Source: JABCYV01 sp963696025
GTDB lineage: Bacteria > Acidobacteriota > Terriglobia > Terriglobales > Acidobacteriaceae
Length of the DNA stretch: 64,000 bases
Assembly: GCA_963696025.1 (NCBI GenBank)
Contig: CAVOII010000014.1
Location: 744,001 to 808,000, forward strand
Direction of reading: 5' to 3'
Part shown: positions 52,052-61,031 of the stretch, piece by piece
How the letters are laid out: each line of letters starts with the position of its first letter
Position numbering within the stretch: position 1 is the stretch's first letter
Translations under genes and position numbers: made by a program
Notes under the pieces: model-generated
The model's input: only the letters and a program-made list of their open reading frames with translations
Databases searched by the model: none
Told to the model about the DNA's origin: nothing

Positions 52052-53776
52052 GTGACCGAATTTAAGCTACCGGAACTCGGCGAAAACATCGACCAGGGCG
52101 ATCTCGTCCGGCTAATGATATCGCCCGGTGCCGACATCACCGAGGGCCAGCCCGTGATGGAATTGGAAACAGACAAGGCCGTGGTTGAGGTGCCCTCTTC
52201 CGTCACTGGTACGGTCAAGGAGATCCGAGTTAAAGAAGGTGAGAAGGTTAAAGTCGGCCAGGTAATCTTTACTGTCGAAAATGGCGCAGGAGGCAAGACG
52301 AAAACTCCCGAAGCTAAGGTCTCAGCGGGAAAAGCCCCTGATACTCCGGCGCAATCTGTAGCTCAGGCCAACACGGAGAGCCGGCCAACTAAGCCTCTGG
52401 TCCCACCCACTTCGTCGCCATCAGGCGCAACGGAATTCAAATTGCCCGAGCTTGGAGAAAATATCGATCAAGGCGATCTGGTTCGGCTGATGATTTCCCC
52501 AGGAACCAAAGTGTCGGAAGGTCAGCCGGTGATGGAATTGGAGACCGACAAGGCTGTCATAGAAGTTCCATCTTCGGTAAGCGGTGTGGTCAAAGACGTT
52601 CTCGTTAAGGAAGGCGAGAAGGTCAAGGTCAGCCAAGTAATCTTCACCCTCGAAGGTGGCGCAGCTTCGCACTCGGAGCGCGCGAAGCATGCTCCGGTAG
52701 AACACGCCGATGGACAACACGAGGCAAGGCTCGCATTCCAGGCTGCCATCCGCGCCGAGGGCAAGACGGAAGAACAGGCACTGCCACCCGATCAGCCGCG
52801 ATCTGTGCCTCCAACTTTCACCATGCCCCAGCAACTAGGCAAAGTGGCGGGCACGGAACACCGCGAGCCGGTGCCGGCGGCCCCGCAGGTTCGCCGGTTG
52901 GCACGAGAGCTGGGCATTGATATCCACGATGTGAAAGGCTCTGGCCCCGGCGGACGCATCAACGAAGATGATGTCAAGGCCTGCTCGAAGGCATTGCTGA
53001 CTTCTGCCACGGCCGCTGCTCACGCGCCTGGAACTCATTTGGAAGAGCCCGCGCTTCCCGATTTCGCCAAGTGGGGAAAGATCGAGCGGGTCCCTATGCG
53101 CGGCGTGCGGCGCAAAACCGCCGAGCACTTGCGGGTAGCGTGGAACACGGTCCCACACGTGACGCAACAGGACAAGGCCGACATCACCGAACTGGAGCAG
53201 TTGCGTGCGCGATTTGCCCCAAAAGCCGAAGAAGCCGGCGGCAAGATGACCGTGACTGCAATTGCGCTCAAGGTTTGCGCTTCAGCATTAAAGGTTTTTC
53301 CTCAGTTCAACGCCAGCATCGACATGGCGAAAGAAGAAATCATCTACAAGCAATACATAAATATTGGAGTTGCGGTGGACACGGACCGCGGTCTCCTGGT
53401 TCCGGTCATCCATGAGGTCGACAAGAAGAATATTGTTGAGCTGGCCGCCGAACTCACCCAGCTTTCCAAGAAAGCTCGCGAGAAGAAGCTCACGCCCACG
53501 GAAATGGAAGGCGGCACGTTCACCATTACGAATCTTGGGGGGATTGGGGGAACGGGATTTTCGCCGATCGTGAATCATCCCGAAGTCGCGATCCTTGGGC
53601 TGTCACGTTCAAGCATGGAGCCGGTCTGGCTCAGCGGCAAGTTTGAGGCCCGGCGAGTGCTGCCGCTTTCGCTGTCTTACGATCATCGCCTGATTGATGG
53701 CGCCGACGCTGCGCGCTTTCTGCGCTGGATTGCGGAAGCGTTCGAACAACCGTTCCTGCTGTCGGTTCAAGGATGA
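52052..53776 (+). CDS. aceF: Dihydrolipoamide acetyltransferase E2 (AceF) with two lipoyl domains
   Basis: A 574-residue E2 starting at GTG 52052. Two lipoyl domains are nearly identical (residues ~1-75 and ~128-205), each with FKLPELGENIDQGDLVRLMI and lipoylated Lys in ELETDKA. A linker leads to an E1/E3-binding domain (about 280-315: VRRLARELGIDIHDVKGSGP). The catalytic trimer domain follows (about 345-574), closing with LPLSLSYDHRLIDGADAARF, the HxxxDG active site. Transfers acetyl to CoA. The last four bases overlap the next gene (ATGA). The near-identity of the two lipoyl segments shows recent duplication. Confidence 0.96.
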   Translation: MTEFKLPELGENIDQGDLVRLMISPGADITEGQPVMELETDKAVVEVPSSVTGTVKEIRVKEGEKVKVGQVIFTVENGAGGKTKTPEAKVSAGKAPDTPAQSVAQANTESRPTKPLVPPTSSPSGATEFKLPELGENIDQGDLVRLMISPGTKVSEGQPVMELETDKAVIEVPSSVSGVVKDVLVKEGEKVKVSQVIFTLEGGAASHSERAKHAPVEHADGQHEARLAFQAAIRAEGKTEEQALPPDQPRSVPPTFTMPQQLGKVAGTEHREPVPAAPQVRRLARELGIDIHDVKGSGPGGRINEDDVKACSKALLTSATAAAHAPGTHLEEPALPDFAKWGKIERVPMRGVRRKTAEHLRVAWNTVPHVTQQDKADITELEQLRARFAPKAEEAGGKMTVTAIALKVCASALKVFPQFNASIDMAKEEIIYKQYINIGVAVDTDRGLLVPVIHEVDKKNIVELAAELTQLSKKAREKKLTPTEMEGGTFTITNLGGIGGTGFSPIVNHPEVAILGLSRSSMEPVWLSGKFEARRVLPLSLSYDHRLIDGADAARFLRWIAEAFEQPFLLSVQG

Positions 53777-54153
53777 ACGAGATCACAGCCAAGAACGTTG
53801 CTGCGGAACATGATCTACTCCTTGCTGTCTATCAGGCTTTCAATCGGCGCGAAGTGGATTCGATTCTCGCCGTCATGCATCCGCAGGTCGAATGGCCAAA
53901 CGGGATGGAAGGTGGATGGCTGCACGGCCATGAGGCTGTGCGTGCCTATTGGAAGCGCCAGTGGAGCTTGCTCGACCCGCATGTCGAACCCATTCGCATT
54001 GAACCTGATGGTGGTGGACGGATGATAGTGGATGTCCACCAAGTCGTCCGGGATCTAGCCGGAACTGTGCTCGTGGACGGGATCGTTCGGCACGTTTACC
54101 TGATCACAGACGGTCTCATCCGGCATATGGAGATCCGGGAGGGAAGCGCGTGA
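53773..54153 (+). CDS. NTF2-like (SnoaL-type) small protein in the pdh operon
   Basis: A 126-residue protein whose ATG overlaps the aceF stop. It has the SnoaL/NTF2 fold pattern: AVYQAFNRREVDSILAVMHP, VEWPNGMEGGWLHGHEAVRA, YWKRQWSLLDPHVEPIRIEP, and closing strands VLVDGIVRHVYLITDGLIRH. The cone-shaped fold binds small molecules or catalyses simple eliminations, but here there is no assigned substrate. Translational coupling between aceF and lpdA suggests a link to the complex (inference). No signal peptide. Confidence 0.82.
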   Translation: MNEITAKNVAAEHDLLLAVYQAFNRREVDSILAVMHPQVEWPNGMEGGWLHGHEAVRAYWKRQWSLLDPHVEPIRIEPDGGGRMIVDVHQVVRDLAGTVLVDGIVRHVYLITDGLIRHMEIREGSA

Positions 54154-54209
54154 GATCTATCCCTTGTCGATTGATGACTATCTTTGGCTTCTTCTCTTAA
54201 AACATACGA

Positions 54210-55631
54210 ATGTCAGACAACCCCAAACCGAATATTGCGGTGGTGGGCGGCGGGCCCGGCGGCTACGCGGCCGCCTTCCTCGCTGCAGACTTGGGGATGA
54301 AAGTCACGCTGATCGATCCGGAACTGAATCCCGGCGGAGTTTGTCTTTACCGTGGCTGCATTCCCTCTAAGGCTCTGCTGCATGTGGCCAAAGTCATCGG
54401 CGAATCTCACCAAGCGAAGAATTGGGGCATTGAATACGCTGATCCGAAGATTGATCTTTCCCGCCTGCGCTCCTGGAAGGAAGGTGTCGTGAAAAAGCTG
54501 ACCGGAGGACTCGGTCAACTGTCGAAAGCTCGATCAGTGCAGTACATTCAGGGGCGGGCGGCGTTCGAGAAGTCAAACACTTTGCGTATTGCCAAGGTCG
54601 GCGGCGCCGAGGAAAGCCTTTCCTTCGACCGCATTATCATCGCCACCGGTTCCCGTCCCGCGATCATTCCCAGCCTTAAGCTCGATAGCTCGCGTGTGAT
54701 GGATTCGACGGCTGCGCTGGACCTGAGCGATGTCTCGGGAACCTTGCTGGTGATTGGCGGAGGCTACATCGGGTTAGAGTTAGGAACGGTCTACGCGGCC
54801 CTCGGTTCCAAGGTTTCGCTAGTCGAGATGCTGCCCGGCCTGCTGCCAGGGGCTGATCGCGATCTGGTGCTACCTCTTCATAAGCGAGTGGAAAAGATTT
54901 TCGATTCCATTCTTCTGAACACCACAGTTGCCTCAATGAAAGAAGAAGGCGGTGGTATCAGGGTGACGTTCGACGGCCCCGAGATCAAAGAACGGGAGAA
55001 GCTTTTCGACAAAGTTCTGGTCTCGGTGGGACGCAAGCCTAATTCTGAGATCCCCGGCTTGGATAAAACGCAGGTCCAGGTTGGCCCACGCGGATTTATC
55101 CAGGTAAACAAGCAATTGCAGACGCACGACCCCGCGATCTACGCCATCGGAGACGTAGTCGGCGAACCGATGCTGGCGCACAAGGCTTCGCACGAAGGAC
55201 GGACCGCCGTTGAAGCTATCGCCGGACACAAAGTTGCGTTTGAGCCGAACGCGATTCCAGCCGTGGTCTTCACCGATCCTGAGATTGCGTGGTGCGGGCT
55301 CACCGAAACCCAGGCGCAAAAGGAAAACCGTGAGATCAAGGTTACGAGATTTCCATGGGCCGCGTCCGGGCGCGCCGTCACACTCGATCGTCCCGAAGGC
55401 ATGACCAAGCTCATTTTCGATCCGCAGAGCGAGCGAGTGTTGGGAGTCGGGATTGTGGGAGCCGGGGCGGGAGAGTTGATCGCCGAGGGTGTGGTGGCTA
55501 TCGAGATGGCAGCGACGGCCACGGATATCGCTCTCAGCATCCATCCACATCCCACGCTTTCTGAAACATTGATGGAAGCTGCGGAAGTCTTCTTCGGCAC
55601 CAGCACGCACGTTTATCGGCCGACTCGCTAA
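54210..55631 (+). CDS. lpdA: Dihydrolipoyl dehydrogenase E3 (LpdA)
   Basis: Reoxidises the dihydrolipoyl arm with NAD+, completing the complex. 473 residues, with the FAD motif VVGGGPGGYAAAFLAADLG. The redox disulfide is in GGVCLYRGCIPSKALLHVAK, a Y-R variant of the common LNVGC. The NAD site is LLVIGGGYIGLELGTVYAAL, the second FAD motif is IYAIGDVVGEPMLAHKASHE, and the C-terminal HPHPTLSETLMEA carries the His/Glu pair. No lipoyl domain is fused. The start ATG 54210 has a weak ribosome site; it follows the NTF2-like gene by 56 bases. Confidence 0.95.
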   Translation: MSDNPKPNIAVVGGGPGGYAAAFLAADLGMKVTLIDPELNPGGVCLYRGCIPSKALLHVAKVIGESHQAKNWGIEYADPKIDLSRLRSWKEGVVKKLTGGLGQLSKARSVQYIQGRAAFEKSNTLRIAKVGGAEESLSFDRIIIATGSRPAIIPSLKLDSSRVMDSTAALDLSDVSGTLLVIGGGYIGLELGTVYAALGSKVSLVEMLPGLLPGADRDLVLPLHKRVEKIFDSILLNTTVASMKEEGGGIRVTFDGPEIKEREKLFDKVLVSVGRKPNSEIPGLDKTQVQVGPRGFIQVNKQLQTHDPAIYAIGDVVGEPMLAHKASHEGRTAVEAIAGHKVAFEPNAIPAVVFTDPEIAWCGLTETQAQKENREIKVTRFPWAASGRAVTLDRPEGMTKLIFDPQSERVLGVGIVGAGAGELIAEGVVAIEMAATATDIALSIHPHPTLSETLMEAAEVFFGTSTHVYRPTR

Positions 55632-55742
55632 AAATCGGCGAGGCCAACCGTCCGGTACAATGATGCTTCTGCTCCGTCCGATTCTCTTTACGCCCGGGCG
55701 TGCATCCTGCTGGCACGCTCCGCTTTTATTCAGGAGGAAATA

Positions 55743-57509
55743 GTGATCGCAAATCCGCAGCGTCTCCTCTTGTTTGCCGCCTGTCTGACTCTTTGTCTGC
55801 CGGCAGCCGGACAGGGTTTGCTAACCCAGCAAATCCTGAACCCCGCTGGGCAGGCGGCCAAGGAAAACGCGCCTGCCGATCAACTCGGTCGCGAGACCCC
55901 AAGCGGAAGCGTGTTTGGCTTCTTGCAGGCGGCCCAGGCGGGCAACTATTCCAACGCAGCCAAATACCTGCAAATGAGCTCCTCCAAGCGCCAGACGGAT
56001 GGGGAGGAACTGGCCCGCAAGCTGAAGGTGGTGGTGGATCGGACATTTGTAGGCAGCTTAAAACAGATCAGCGATCAACCCGAGGGCGTCCCGCAAGAGG
56101 GGGTGCCCTTCGGCCAGCAGAAAGTCGGCACCTTGGCTGCCGGGGATGTTGAAGCCGACCTGATTCTGGTCCGCGTTACCGATGCTAACGGAAAGCGGAT
56201 TTGGTTGATCTCTTCCGAAACCTTGGCGAAGGTTCCCGAGTTATACGACCAAGCCCAACTGCATCAAGTAGAGACCCACCTTCCCCGAGCTCTGGTTCAC
56301 ACCGTAATTCTGGGAATGCCGCTTTGGCAGTGGCTGACGCTTCTTGCGGCGGTTCCGATCGCTGCCGGCCTGGCATGGGTTCTCCTTCAACTCGCCGCCC
56401 TGCCCAGGAGGTTCTGGTCTCGCTATCGCCAACACTCGGAGCTCACAGGGTGGGCGGCTGCTTCGACGCCGTTGTGGTTATTCGTCGGCACCTGGATCCA
56501 CCGAATTATGGTTGCGTTTCTGGGTATCCCGCTTCTACACCGTCACTACTACCAACAAGTAACCGGAGTGGTCCTGATTGTTGGATTCAACTGGCTGGTA
56601 TGGCGGATTGCCGAGCGTCTCATGCAACGCGTGCGTGCCCGGGCCGTCCTCTCCGGACGGATGGGCATGGGTTCGCTCATGCTGCTGGGGCAACGGTTAC
56701 TCAAAGCCGTGATCGTCATCATCGCCGCGTTCGCTATATTCGGCACCCTGGGCTTCAACCTGTCTACCGCCCTGGCCGGTATTGGGATCGGTGGAATTGC
56801 GATTGCGTTTGCCGCTCAGAAAACGCTCGAAAATCTGTTTGGTGGCGTGTCAGTCCTGGGTGATGAAGTAATCCGCGTAGGCGATTTCTGCCGCTTTGGC
56901 GACCGCGTGGGCACGGTGGAAGACATCAGCCTGCGGTCCACTCGAGTGCGAACCAACGATCGGACAGAACTCTCCATTCCCAATGGTTCGCTGGCCACAA
57001 TGAACGTGGAGAACTTCAGTCGGCGCGACAAGATCCTTTTCAACACCAAGCTGGCGTTGCGTGGTGAAACATCGCCTGACCAATTGCGCTACGTGCTGGC
57101 TCAGGTTCGGCGTCTGTTTTACGAGCATCCCAAGGTGGAGACGAATGGCGCCCGCATCCGCTTCATCGGAATCGATAGCGGAGTTCTCACCCTGGAAATA
57201 TTTTGCTATGTGCTGACTCGCGATTTCGGCGGCGAGTACCTGGCAATCCAGGAAGACCTCCTGCTCCGAATTATGGATATAGTCAACGCGTCGGGTACTG
57301 GCCTGGCCTCCCCTGCAAGCACCTTGTACCTGGGGCGCGATTCGGGGCTGGACAAAGAGAAGACGGCGGCGACAGCGCATGAAGTACAACAGTGGAGAGA
57401 AGCCGGCAAACTGCCGTTCCCGGACTTCGCGGCTTCGGATATCGCCGAAATCAGCAATTCGCTGCCCTATCCTCCGCCTGACTCAGCACTGGTCAGCAAG
57501 ACCAAATAA
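55743..57509 (+). CDS. MscS-family mechanosensitive channel
   Basis: GTG 55743 follows AGGAGGAAATA. A signal peptide (RLLLFAACLTLCLPAAGQG) leads to a periplasmic domain of ~150 residues (SGSVFGFLQAAQAGNYSNAA). Four to five membrane helices follow, then the pore helix and hinge STALAGIGIGGIAIAFAAQK-TLENLFGG and the MscS beta domain (VGDFCRFGDRVGTVEDISLR). It has a long C-terminal vestibule. 588 residues, like the larger periplasmic-domain MscS proteins. Opens on membrane tension in hypo-osmotic shock. It sits 110 bases after lpdA and is convergent with the Vgb-like gene. Confidence 0.93.
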   Translation: MIANPQRLLLFAACLTLCLPAAGQGLLTQQILNPAGQAAKENAPADQLGRETPSGSVFGFLQAAQAGNYSNAAKYLQMSSSKRQTDGEELARKLKVVVDRTFVGSLKQISDQPEGVPQEGVPFGQQKVGTLAAGDVEADLILVRVTDANGKRIWLISSETLAKVPELYDQAQLHQVETHLPRALVHTVILGMPLWQWLTLLAAVPIAAGLAWVLLQLAALPRRFWSRYRQHSELTGWAAASTPLWLFVGTWIHRIMVAFLGIPLLHRHYYQQVTGVVLIVGFNWLVWRIAERLMQRVRARAVLSGRMGMGSLMLLGQRLLKAVIVIIAAFAIFGTLGFNLSTALAGIGIGGIAIAFAAQKTLENLFGGVSVLGDEVIRVGDFCRFGDRVGTVEDISLRSTRVRTNDRTELSIPNGSLATMNVENFSRRDKILFNTKLALRGETSPDQLRYVLAQVRRLFYEHPKVETNGARIRFIGIDSGVLTLEIFCYVLTRDFGGEYLAIQEDLLLRIMDIVNASGTGLASPASTLYLGRDSGLDKEKTAATAHEVQQWREAGKLPFPDFAASDIAEISNSLPYPPPDSALVSKTK

Positions 57510-57517
57510 TCTACCAG

Positions 57518-58513
57518 TTACGGTGTCGCGTCCACGACGGCGACTTTGTTCACTCCACTACACGCCAGATACAACTTCCGATCCGGCGTGGCCACCATGT
57601 TGCGCACTACGCCGCCGCCGGATGGAATCTGTTTCGTGCTGAACGTCTCAGATTTGGGATCGAACCTGACCAGCGTATTCGGCTTCACACCGGACTCGCT
57701 ATACCAGACCCCTCCGTCGTTGGTGATTGCGATTCCGTATGGTTCTGAGTCCGTTCCTCCGGGCGACGCCCATTCCTTCAAAAGCTTTCCTCTTGCTGGA
57801 TCGAAGTGCCCAAGATATCCACGGGCGTAGTCCGTATAAAAAATGGTGCCGTCAGGCGCAAGTGCGATCCTCCGCGGACGCGCGCTCGCCGCTGGCAGGG
57901 CGTATTCCTGGATGGTCATCGTTTTCGGATCAATCGTTGCCAGCTGGTTAGTGCCGAACTCGCAGAAGATCGGCGTGTTGTTCTGCAGAATCACGATGCC
58001 GTACGGCACAGCGTGCGGAGTGGGTAATTTTGCTAAAGTCATCGTGCCAGTTTTCGGGTCCAGACGCCCAATGTAATTTGTCTCTTCATTGGTGAACCAC
58101 AGAATGCCATCATGATCGAATACAGGAGTGTGCGGGTCGATCCTGGCGCCGCCGGATGGGCGATACTCGGTAATCTCACCGGTATTGGGATCGAACTTGC
58201 CAACGTAACCTCCAGAGATGGCAGTGAACCAAATATTACCGTTCTTGTCAGCGACCAATCCGTGCGGCCCAGAACCAGGTGTCTTTAGCGGGAACTCTTT
58301 AAATTCTCCAGTTTTCGGCTCTAGCCGTCCGAGCTTGTTTGCTGCCTGCCCGGTGTACCAGAGAGAGCCGTCGGGTGCGAGCGCCGGGTCGTGGGGCCGC
58401 GATTTTGGCGTTGGCACCTCGTACTCCCTGATCTGAACGGTCAGCATTCCCACGGATGCGATTGCGGCGATCGTGACCGCCATCGTAAACAAACAACAGT
58501 TGCGCAGAAACAT
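57518..58513 (-). CDS. Vgb-like (virginiamycin B lyase-type) beta-propeller, exported
   Basis: ATG 58513 follows AAGGAGGTCGGCT. A hydrophobic N-terminus (LFTMAVTIAAIASVGML) probably exports it. The rest is a seven-bladed propeller of ~42-residue repeats: PHDPALAPDGSLWYTGQAAN, KLGRLEPKTGEFKEF, PHGLVADKNGNIWFTAISGG, FDPNTGEITEY, PYGIAITNDGGVWYSESGV. True Vgb lyases open streptogramin B rings with a His/Glu pair. Many relatives are plain propellers and those residues cannot be assigned safely here, so activity is unproven. The alternative is a substrate-binding propeller. Confidence 0.85.
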   Translation of the reverse strand: MFLRNCCLFTMAVTIAAIASVGMLTVQIREYEVPTPKSRPHDPALAPDGSLWYTGQAANKLGRLEPKTGEFKEFPLKTPGSGPHGLVADKNGNIWFTAISGGYVGKFDPNTGEITEYRPSGGARIDPHTPVFDHDGILWFTNEETNYIGRLDPKTGTMTLAKLPTPHAVPYGIVILQNNTPIFCEFGTNQLATIDPKTMTIQEYALPAASARPRRIALAPDGTIFYTDYARGYLGHFDPARGKLLKEWASPGGTDSEPYGIAITNDGGVWYSESGVKPNTLVRFDPKSETFSTKQIPSGGGVVRNMVATPDRKLYLACSGVNKVAVVDATP

Positions 58514-58615
58514 AGCCGACCTCCTTCGACAAAAATTGTAATCCTCCGTTCAAGGCCTTTCCATGCAGACATCGCCGGCCCGCGCTAAGGTATCCTTCCT
58601 TGAAGGAGACGGTTT

Positions 58616-59305
58616 ATGGATGAGCAAGTCGACAGATCACGGCGCGAACTATTGTGGACAGCTCCGGTCATGGGTTTTGTACTGCCTGCGGCATTCTTGA
58701 CTGAGAAACCCAAAGAGCAAGATGAGGAAGAGGTGACGCCCGCCGAGGACCTGATGCGCGAGCACGGTCTGTTGAAACGAATCTTGCTGATTTATGACGA
58801 GGTCGGGGGACGGATCGCGCAGCAAAAAGAATTTCCACCGGACACGGTGACGAATTCTGCCAAGATCATCCGGTCATTTATCGAGCAATACCACGAGAAG
58901 CTGGAGGAGGATTACCTCTTTCCTCGCTTCCGCAAGCACAGCCTGCTTGTGGATCTGGTAAATGTACTTCAGCAACAGCACGAGGCCGGCAGGCGGGTTA
59001 CTGAGAAGATTTTGGCCCTCACCGGAAGCGGTCTCAAGTCGGATGATGACAAGCAAAAGTTGGCCACGGCACTACACGAATTTGTCCGCATGTATGCGCC
59101 GCACGAGGCGCGGGAGGATACCGTTCTCTTTCCAGCCTTGCACCAGGTCGTTTCGCGAAGCGAGTACGACGCGCTGGGCGAGGATTTCGAGAAAAGAGAA
59201 CACCAGCTTTTCGGCAAAGAAGGATTTGAAGGTATGGTGCCGCGAGTGGCGGAGATCGAGAAGCAGCTTGGAATTTACGATCTCAGCCAGTTCACGCCGC
59301 GATAA
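58616..59305 (+). CDS. Hemerythrin HHE-domain protein
   Basis: The ATG follows GGAGACGGTTT. After a Tat-like or membrane-type start (RSRRELLWTAPVMGFVLPAA) comes a hemerythrin-like bundle at about 45-195. It has the metal residues of PAEDLMREHGLLKRI, FIEQYHEKLEEDYLFPRFRK, LQQQHEAGRRVTEKI and FVRMYAPHEAREDTVLFPAL. This binds a di-iron centre that senses or handles O2, NO or similar. The RR and hydrophobic stretch suggest Tat export, though the motif is not perfect. 229 residues, longer than a bare HHE domain. Single gene, divergent from the Vgb-like gene. Confidence 0.88.
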   Translation: MDEQVDRSRRELLWTAPVMGFVLPAAFLTEKPKEQDEEEVTPAEDLMREHGLLKRILLIYDEVGGRIAQQKEFPPDTVTNSAKIIRSFIEQYHEKLEEDYLFPRFRKHSLLVDLVNVLQQQHEAGRRVTEKILALTGSGLKSDDDKQKLATALHEFVRMYAPHEAREDTVLFPALHQVVSRSEYDALGEDFEKREHQLFGKEGFEGMVPRVAEIEKQLGIYDLSQFTPR

Positions 59306-59438
59306 TATTCTTTAAAGCGGAGAGAATTGAGTGGCAACGCAATCGTCCGACTAAAAGACCAGATCGCAATGAGGACAACGACTCCAACGCTTACTACGGT
59401 AACTTGCCTCGAACCGGCGGCACTTCGTAGCATCGGCC

Positions 59439-60914
59439 ATGCTCACACGTGCGCTCCTCATCTGCAACGACGCGAAAGCGATCGAGGCGGTCACTCAGGT
59501 TCTCAGCGAATTAGAGATCAGCTTCGAGAACATCCCCGATCCCAGGGTTGCCGCGAAACAGTTCGCTAGTCGGCGCTTCGATCCAATCCTCGTGGATTGT
59601 GACAATGTAGCGGATGCAACCCTGGTGTTGGAGAGCGCGCACAAGTCGAGCACTAACCAGAGTTCGATGACTATCGCCATTGTTGATGGCAAGGCGGGAG
59701 TGCCCACTGCGTTCCGGCTAGGTGCGCGCCTGGTCATGACCAAACCGGTTTCACTGGAGGGAGCAAGGAGCACACTCCGTAATGCACTCGCCATGCAGCG
59801 AAGAGAGGCGCCCGATGGCAAGGCATCCGCCGCGGTCGCAGCCCAGGGCACTAGCGCCACGGTTACATCTATTCAGGATGCCAGCCAAGGTCAAACCACG
59901 GTCGGCGATGTCCAGGCGGCCAGGATTGCGCGACCCTCGACACCGCCCATTCCGCCGGAGGCTAACAGCGCGACGGCCCCGCCGTCCACCGCGGTCAAGA
60001 TTGATTCGGTTCCGGCAATGTCGTCGGCACCAGTCAAAACTCCCCGCTCTGCAAAAGACCCGGTCCACGTTGTCCCCCTTTCGCTGTCAAAAACTGAACG
60101 CGATTCGACCGAGGCCGAGGATGTCACACTAATCGGAAAGGACCAACGTCCAAGTACGCGCAGAAGTGTCGCGGCGCCCTCATTCAGTACCTTGGAGGAG
60201 CCACGAAGGACAACCAGCCCATACTTGCTGACAGGCATCTTCATGATTCTGGTTGCGGCCGGATCCTACGCCGCTTTCACGATGCTGCCCGCGTTCCACG
60301 ACATGGTGCTCTCGCAGTACGAGACTCTGCACACTCTCATCGCCGGAACCCCGGCCAGGTCAACCGTCCCGTTACAGGCCCAGCCTGTGACAGCAACCGC
60401 TGCCCCTGCGTCGGCACGACCCTCGAATGCCGCAGCCGAGACCGCTGCTCCGTCGTCAGCCACTACTTCGTCAGCAAGTAATACGGTCGCCGATGGCTTC
60501 GCGCCGCCCGCCCAGACCACGCCCGTCGCCGGATTCAAGGGAGACGCGACCAAGACAAGCGCCGCCTCTGCTGTTCTTCTTCCCACATCCGCCACAGCTC
60601 ACAAAGCAAGCAATGACAGCGGCCCGGTGGTTGTGGCAGAGGACATCGCCGACGCCCACGTTTCATATCGAGTGCGGCCGGTGTATCCTCACGTGGCTCG
60701 CCGCAAAGGGATGGAGGGAGCAGTGGTTCTATTGGCCTCGGTCAACGCTGACGGCAGCGTCGACTCCGTTCGTGTGGTCAGCGGGAACACGCAACTGGCG
60801 CCATCTGCAGTCGAAGCGGTCAAGCAATGGCGCTACGAACCCTATTATGCCAATGGCCAACCGGTCGTCTTTCAGACGCAAGTCACAGTACAGTTTCAAG
60901 CCACTTCACACTAG
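59439..60914 (+). CDS. Receiver-like domain fused to TonB C-terminal domain (copy 1)
   Basis: A 491-residue protein of unusual build. Residues 1-120 are receiver-like: LLICNDAKAIEAVTQVLSEL, phosphoacceptor Asp53 in DPILVDCDN, conserved Lys102 in LVMTKPVSLEG. The acidic pair is reduced to N-D. A long Ala/Pro/Ser linker follows, then one membrane helix (about 262-285: LLTGIFMILVAAGSYAAF). After another low-complexity linker is a TonB C-terminal domain at about 405-488 (YPHVARRKGMEGAVVLLASV, VKQWRYEPYYANGQPVVFQT). The receiver should be cytoplasmic and the TonB part periplasmic, linking an inner signal to an outer-membrane transporter (inference). No ExbB/ExbD nearby. Confidence 0.85.
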   Translation: MLTRALLICNDAKAIEAVTQVLSELEISFENIPDPRVAAKQFASRRFDPILVDCDNVADATLVLESAHKSSTNQSSMTIAIVDGKAGVPTAFRLGARLVMTKPVSLEGARSTLRNALAMQRREAPDGKASAAVAAQGTSATVTSIQDASQGQTTVGDVQAARIARPSTPPIPPEANSATAPPSTAVKIDSVPAMSSAPVKTPRSAKDPVHVVPLSLSKTERDSTEAEDVTLIGKDQRPSTRRSVAAPSFSTLEEPRRTTSPYLLTGIFMILVAAGSYAAFTMLPAFHDMVLSQYETLHTLIAGTPARSTVPLQAQPVTATAAPASARPSNAAAETAAPSSATTSSASNTVADGFAPPAQTTPVAGFKGDATKTSAASAVLLPTSATAHKASNDSGPVVVAEDIADAHVSYRVRPVYPHVARRKGMEGAVVLLASVNADGSVDSVRVVSGNTQLAPSAVEAVKQWRYEPYYANGQPVVFQTQVTVQFQATSH

Positions 60915-61031
60915 CTGCGGCGACGTTCGTCTCAACTATCAAGGCCCCTCGACTAAAGCCGCAAAATCTTCAACCCAGCTAATTACTTTCGTTACTTGCC
61001 GCTCCTGACCACTGTACCTACGATGCCTCCT

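Noticed and set aside
54933..55610. 225-residue minus-strand frame
   Set aside because: Antisense of lpdA; no family motif.
55700..56152. Plus-strand frame of 150 residues at the MscS start
   Set aside because: Wrong frame relative to the signal peptide and channel motifs.
60427..61008. 193-residue plus-strand frame
   Set aside because: Frame-shifted shadow of the Ala/Pro-rich linker of the receiver-TonB gene; Arg/Pro-rich and featureless.
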